In this document: piece by piece, positions 58,744 through 64,000 of the stretch
Numbering within the stretch: position 1 is the stretch's first letter
Layout: each line of letters opens with the position of its first letter
NCBI GenBank assembly: GCA_964036045.1
Contig: OZ038379.1
Coordinates: forward strand, 81,988,562 to 82,052,561
Length of the DNA stretch: 64,000 nt
Reading direction: 5' to 3'
Source: Eutreptiella sp. 'Long Island Sound 2002'
Lineage: Eukaryota; Euglenozoa; Euglenophyceae; Eutreptiales; Eutreptiaceae
The notes under the pieces: generated by a model
The model's database searches: none
The model's input: only the letters and a program-made list of their open reading frames with translations
What the model was told of the DNA's origin: nothing
Position numbers and translations under genes: made by a program

Positions 58744-60733
58744 GTACACTGTGTCTCTGCTGCCCCATGCATAGAAGCAGTCCTGTACACAACTGCCACA
58801 CTTTGGGGGGGGGGGGGGGCGGGGGTTGTTCTTGCTGGTTCTTGCTCACCTGGTGCAGCAGGATGCTGATTGTGGTGCTGATTAAGGGAGCTGCGCTGTA
58901 GCCCAGAGATCACCCGGTCTCAATGTCCAGCCCAGGAGCGTGTGCCTGAATATCTTTCCCACTGCAGCTAGGGCTGTCCTCCCTCCCAGGGATGTAGGCC
59001 CAAGTGTAGGGAGACCCCAGGGCTGGTTGAGCATGTAGGCCTGCAGCTGCCATTGATGCGCAGAGCCCTCATGTATCGACCTATTGCCATCTTGGGCTGT
59101 GTGTCCTGTCCTCTGCCGGTTGCTCACAGAGTGCAAGCAGGGTCCACCAGAGCGGTCACTGTCCTCAGCAGGCGGGTACTAGGCAGGTACTGGAGCAGCC
59201 ATTGTCCCCAGAGCAGGCAGGCACGCTTCCCACGGGATACAACCGAACCCAAAGTGACCGTGACTGAAAACCAGTTATTGGACTGGGCCTCAAGATCCCC
59301 TAATTTATGGATTCATGGGTTCCCAAGAGGACCCAAGTCTAGGAGGATTTAGAGGCTCCTGCTGGATCTGAGCCGCTGCCCTGTACCAGCCAGTGCCCGG
59401 GAATTCAGCACCGACCAGCTGCACAGCCAACACAGGCTCACACAGCCGACTGTACCTAGGTGTTGGAGGCCAATCATTGTCCCAATCGCAGCCATCACGT
59501 TACCCTGCCACCGGTCATGACGACCTGTGTACCAATTGACTCCGCCACCATAGGCCACGCATAGCACATCTCAACTCCGCATGGCCAGTCACCCTTCCGG
59601 GCTTGCAGCCCAGCCTTGTGTGCACACGTCCAACACATCTAGCCTTGTGTGCACACGTCCAACACATCTACTGTTCTTCTTCAGCTTCACATGGTCCGCC
59701 CCAGTAGCTTGGTGGAGCCGTAGCTGCAACCACGGTGCCGTGTATCCTTCTCTCCACTCATATGCCAAAACCTTGGGGCCTTGCTGGGTGCACCCTCCGC
59801 ATTCTCGGTCATGGTGTTAGTCTTGGCGGCCCAGTATCTCCCCTTGGCTTCCAATGCCACTAGCTAGCAGCGCCAGCACTGGACAGGCAGTCGCGGCATT
59901 GGCCTCTTTCCATCGTTCCCCTTGCCTTGAGTGCACACCACCCCTCTCGTCCGCTTTCTTGTGCCGCACCATCCTATTTTGCTCCCCGACCGTCCCCACT
60001 CGGTGTGCACTACTCTCATCGCCTCGCCTCCCCAACCCCTCCCCGTGGTCACCAAGAGTTCCCGTCCCGCCCCCTCTTTCTACCCCTTCTTCCCTCCCGC
60101 GCCTCCCCTCTGCCATCCTTTGGTCTGTTTGACTACCATGTGTTGCCTTGGGCACCCTGGTGGTGATACACAATGGTGAATGGGAACCTTTGTACGCTAT
60201 CTCCGCACCGCCAACACCTCTCTCCATTTAATGCGCCATAGTCACCAAATTGTGGTGCAGCCGCAACGTGCCAGGGTAGGGTCATCGAGCTGGTGGAACC
60301 ATTCTTGGTTTTATATCCCTTTTCAGTGTATACGGTGGATGTGGCGGGTTTGGCAGGCAGCAAGCAAGCAACACACCGCAAGCAAGCACACGCGAAAGGA
60401 TGCGGGCAAGAGGAAGTTGTTCCTCTTCGAATCCTGGTAATGCGGGGAGGAGACCCTCCCCATCTACTCCCTCCCCTCCCGTTCTCAACGGGAGTGGGAG
60501 GGGGGTGGGCCAGGGTTGATAGTCCCCAGCGCATACACCACTGGCTACCCATGGCCTGCTAGCCCTGCCGATGACCGCCACACCTGTGAGGATCCGGGTT
60601 TTGGAGGTCAAATTAGAATCCCCTGTGAACAAGGAGTGTACCCGGCTTTCCACGGCGCAACGCCTCTTGCAGCGCCACTTTTGGACACCGTAAGAGATGG
60701 CGGACGCCCACAAAGAGGCTTTGGGTATCGCTG
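58744..60733. other. No gene recognised
   Basis: May contain further introns or exons of the aminopropyltransferase that I could not identify. Contains a G run near 58806-58820 and a 29-bp direct duplication (AGCCTTGTGTGCACACGTCC...) at 59612-59670. Confidence 0.45.
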
Positions 60734-60995
60734 ATGACCGTTGGGCCCGCATCTTCCACCACAACCGCCCCGCTGCTCGTTGAACCGAGGACCCACTGGA
60801 CTGCAAGATGGTGTGGGGGCAGCCGCAGGACGACGGTGGGTTTACAAGGTCAGTTGCTATACGAGATGACTGTTGGGTCCGCATCTTCCACCGCAACTGC
60901 CCCGCTGCTAGTTGAACCAAGGACCCACTGGACTGCAAGATGGTGTGGGGGCAGCCGCAGGACGACGGTGGGTTTACAAGGTTCGTTGCTATACG
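60734..60995. repeat. 131-bp tandem duplication
   Basis: GATGACCGTTGGGCCCGCAT starts at 60734 and its near-identical copy at 60865. A weaker third relative (GGTGGGTTTGCAAC, GTGGGTTTACAAAG) lies near 61195-61250. Confidence 0.85.
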
Positions 60996-62857
60996 TAACG
61001 CAGGTTGCTGTGATGTCCCCTTTTTTTGCACAGGGTTTCATTTTTGTGTAGGCAAGTGGGTTTCGGTTCACCGTGATCCCATCTATCCGCGCCACATGAA
61101 TTGCAAGACTCGTTCTTGCGTGTTGGGCTGGAGCTTGAGGTGGTCAGTTCCGGATTGCACCACTACTATTGCGCATCTCACTTGGCCCAATGGGGTGGTG
61201 GGTTTGCAACATAGGCCACAATAGCACAGTGGGTTTACAAAGATTGTTGCTTTGCATAAGGTACATTGACATCACCATGGAGGTTCGCGCGGATGCAGTG
61301 GCCCATTGAGCACCTCTCTCTCCTGTCCCAAGTTTGAAGGTCTCAGTGTTGGCACGTTTCAGAACTGAGCCCGAGCGTGTTTTGAGGCTCACGGAGTTTG
61401 CCTAGTCATGTCTCCCAATGCTCTCACAACCATTGTTGGCTCAATTTCCCCTAAAGGTACCCGGAATAGATCCGTTGCAGAGCCACAGAGCCACATACCA
61501 ACACCTCGCATCACATCACACCATGGTGTGCTAGCTACCAGTCAGTGCTTGCATGGCCTCACCCATAGATTGGTTGGAAGCATGCCACAAGTTGTTTGTT
61601 GGTACCGTGGGTGTAGTGCTACAATGGAGACAAAACAAAAAATCACAATTTCTTGCTGGTCTTCAGAAGCAAGACAAAGTGCTGAAACACGGAGAGCCAT
61701 GGAGTGCGAATTGTCCGCTAAAAAGGGGGAGGAAAGACAAGTAGTGAGTGTGGAGCTGAGCGACAACACAAGTGGCACACTTGCTGGATTCACCTGTTTA
61801 CCACAGCCACCGACCAAAATCTACTGGATTGCAACCACGAGGCACATCACTTCATATTCGTGTGGAAAGGAGAGACAAAACAAATTGGTGTGGTGCATGC
61901 GAGAAAATTGCACTGTAGAAGACACACGATGTTGGAGCTACAACTTACTACGTATGTGGTCTTTTCGGCCTATTGTTTGCATGCACCCAGCAAGGCATCA
62001 AGAAAGTGTTGCTGGTGTCCATGAGGGGGAGGGGCACCCAATTAAGCTAAGCTAAGCGAAGGGGGGGGGGGGCTTTGACGTGTTCAACTCGGAAATTGCC
62101 CAACATGCAAGCCCAAAAAAATATTTGTCCCCCTACACCCTGGTTCGGGTGCAGTCCACAAATGGCGCCTCGCTGAAACATTTCGTCATAAGTGTCCTTT
62201 TGCCTTGTTTCGCCCGCAGCTGACCTCTTGGCCCAAAAATGGTGCTCTCAGATCCGCTCACTAACAGCAGTGTTCCACATTTGCGTTTCATGTTCATTGT
62301 TTTGCATAGTATTTTGTGCTTGTGCCTGACATTTGATTTTATTTCATTTTACCACAATCTGAGTGTTATTTGTTCTATGGTTTGCAATGTTGTTGTGGAG
62401 TCGTGTCACTTATGTTGTCTTCTATGGCCTCTCTTGGTTGTTCTCCTTGTTGACCTTCTTTGGCTAGTGCATGTTAGAAATGGCTAAGGTTATGCCAAAG
62501 TACATGTTTGTGGAGGGCGTCATCCGGTTCACCCTCCGTCTTTGGCTGTGCCAAAGGCCATGTTACTAGAAGGCAATGCCAGGGATGTCTACCCACGGGT
62601 ATAGGTAGGTAAACAGGAGGGCTGTGCGTGTAGCGTGTGTGTTGTGTGAAAGTGTGTTGACATCAGCGGAACGTGGGGAAAAGGGGAGACTTGGGGGTCA
62701 TCCACTACACGACGGCTATCCGCCTAGAAATTGCCGCGGGACTCCCTCTTGTTCTGCCTGCTGGTGCACGCATAGCTCCCGCAAACACCCACGCCATTGT
62801 GTTGTTCGGGCCTAGTCGGGTCTTCAGCAACGTGGCACCCGCCTTGGCGTTGGCATA
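60996..62857. other. No clear gene; one possible small ORF
   Basis: At 61523-61747 (+) a 74-codon frame reads naturally across TAG 61532-61534 and ends TAG-TGA (61742-61747); it has a basic C-terminus and no known domain. Elsewhere nothing is supported. A G run lies near 62061-62072. Confidence 0.3.
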
Positions 62858-64000
62858 TCACACTGTGATGGACTCCTGGATGACGTGGCGCACGAAGTCG
62901 ATCCCCAGTTTGTGGGGCTCAGAGGACTCCATGTGAGCTCGTTGCATGGAGGGGGTGCGCAGCGCAGCCGCCCACTGTTCTAGAACAGCCGGCTCCCAGA
63001 GCTGGTCTGCGCACCGATACAGCCCGACTCCCCACATTTTGGTCAAGCCACGCCGCGAGTCGGCGGTGAGCCGGCCTCCACTTGTCGGTCTGGGCCCAGT
63101 AGGCCCAGAGGTGGGGCGTTGTTTCTGGTTGTGCCCTGCATAAAAGGCACGTTGTGTTGAGCACCGTTTTTCGGTGAGACGACCGTTGCGCCAGGACGGT
63201 CATTGTTCGGATGTTATCCATGCGGTGCGCTGATATGTGGCGTTGTTGGTCACTGTCGAACCAGTCGCCGGGGGGGGCACTTGCCGGCATGTAATTGGCC
63301 CCCCACCGGGCCTCATATCTGATCCGTGCCAAAATGGAGCCTTGCTCTTGCAACCATTTGCTCAGTGCCGTGGGCGAATGCTGGCACTGGTCCCGGTAGG
63401 TTACCGGGCGAAGGAAGGAGAAGGGGCGGCGGAGGAGCCATGTGAGGTCTACCTCCGGTGGCTCCTGCGTTGCGCATATACGCCGACATTAAGGCGCGTG
63501 ATCCAGTGCGATGGTGTGGTGACCCCCTTGATGGCCGAGGTAGGGGCCAGGCGGCGGTCCCCAAGTACCCTGGCACACAAGTGTCGTATGCCCTCTACAC
63601 AGTGGCCTCCCTGCTAGCAAGTACGGAGGGCCCCCACCGCTGATTTGGAGTCCGGCACCAGTTAGGATACTCCCGGCTGCTCGGCCCGCCGCTGGACAGG
63701 AGGACAAGAGGACAGGAGGATCATGGCTTCTCCAACCTGGGAGCTGCCCACGCCACAGGCAACGTGGGCTTGGAAAGCCCCATGCCCACACTGGGCAACC
63801 CTTGTCATACCTCCACCCGCCAGCGTCGTCCGAGCATCCACCGCGACGATAACGCCTTGGACGGTTGCCAGTGCCGGTAGTTCATGAAACCAGATCCCCG
63901 GGTCAATGTTAGTGGCCAAGAACTGGGGGGGGGGGGTTGGTAGCCAGGCCGTGCAGTGCCAGAAGCGCCCCGTCTCCATGGTGCTTGCGGAGGTGCGTCT
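62858..64000 (-). mobile_element. LINE remnant at right edge: RNase H and zinc-finger C-terminus
   Basis: From the right edge leftward on the minus strand: an RNase H-like domain (IVAVDARTTLAGGG, LVPDSKSAVGAL, PSHWITRLNVG), then a linker (VDLTWLLRRPFSFLRP, SKWLQEQGSILARIRYEARW), then a zinc motif, CLLCRAQPETTPHLW, like the C-terminal finger of many LINEs, then a tail (MWGVGLYRCADQLWEP). TAA 63662-63664 and TAG 63614-63616 are crossed in frame inside the RNase H. Frame changes near 63490 and 63045 suggest decay or sequencing indels. It is the same class of element as the 48.9-55.4 kb LINE and continues beyond the window. Confidence 0.6.

Noticed and set aside
59817-60227. Minus-strand ORF of 136 codons, Gly/Arg/Glu-rich
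   Set aside because: It is the antisense of a pyrimidine-rich C/T tract and has no protein character.
61408-62055. 215-codon plus-strand ORF
   Set aside because: No domain, mixed composition, overlaps a better-looking short frame. Probably chance.

Overview
The window is eukaryotic nuclear DNA. It shows short GT-AG introns (79-153 nt), a chromodomain-bearing Ty3/Gypsy retrotransposon, degraded LINEs with a fused RNase H, satellite DNA, many long poly-C/poly-G tracts, and conserved genes split into exons. There are no bacterial operons, and no rRNA, intact tRNA or CRISPR array was seen. The main clue to the organism is codon usage. In at least eight unrelated coding stretches the frame runs straight through TAG or TAA and then ends at TGA. 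This pattern fits a nuclear code in which TAR is read as an amino acid, most likely glutamine, with TGA as the main stop. Together with the genome style, my best guess is an ulvophyte-type green alga (Dasycladales, Cladophorales and Trentepohliales are known TAR=Gln lineages). The lineage is inference.

Layout. 1-4.3 kb (+): the 3' part of a multi-exon gene of unknown function, with in-frame TAG and TAA codons, poly-C frame breaks, and a GGGCACTGCAGTGCCC-type palindrome in several introns. 4.69-17.1 kb: a satellite array of almost six 2.09-kb units, each built from 11 diverged monomers of about 195 bp, so it has a higher-order repeat structure, and it is flanked by more diverged monomers. 17.5-18.0 kb (+): an ORF visible only if TAG is sense. 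18.46-58.74 kb (+): four exons of a spermidine-synthase-family aminopropyltransferase. Introns 1 and 3 are 1.7 kb and 153 nt, but intron 2 appears to be about 37.8 kb and holds almost everything in the rest of the window.

Inside that intron: a transposase-like or unknown coding remnant (22.9-24.2 kb, +); a nearly intact, recently inserted 13.2-kb Ty3/Gypsy chromovirus on the minus strand (25.8-39.0 kb), with 2.35-kb LTRs, target-site duplication, tRNA-iMet primer site and polypurine tract; an unknown TAR-rich coding segment (42.9-43.7 kb, +) between two inverted blocks of a decamer minisatellite; and a minus-strand LINE (48.9-55.4 kb) split by another insertion. Minisatellites, a tRNA-derived SINE-like segment and several small dispersed repeats fill the gaps. 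58.7-62.8 kb holds little recognisable beyond a 131-bp tandem duplication. A second LINE (RNase H plus zinc-finger tail) runs off the right edge on the minus strand.

The only gene here with a recognised cellular role is the polyamine aminopropyltransferase. The rest is repeat-driven DNA whose elements share the host's apparent altered code. All family calls rest on motifs read by eye; no database search was possible.
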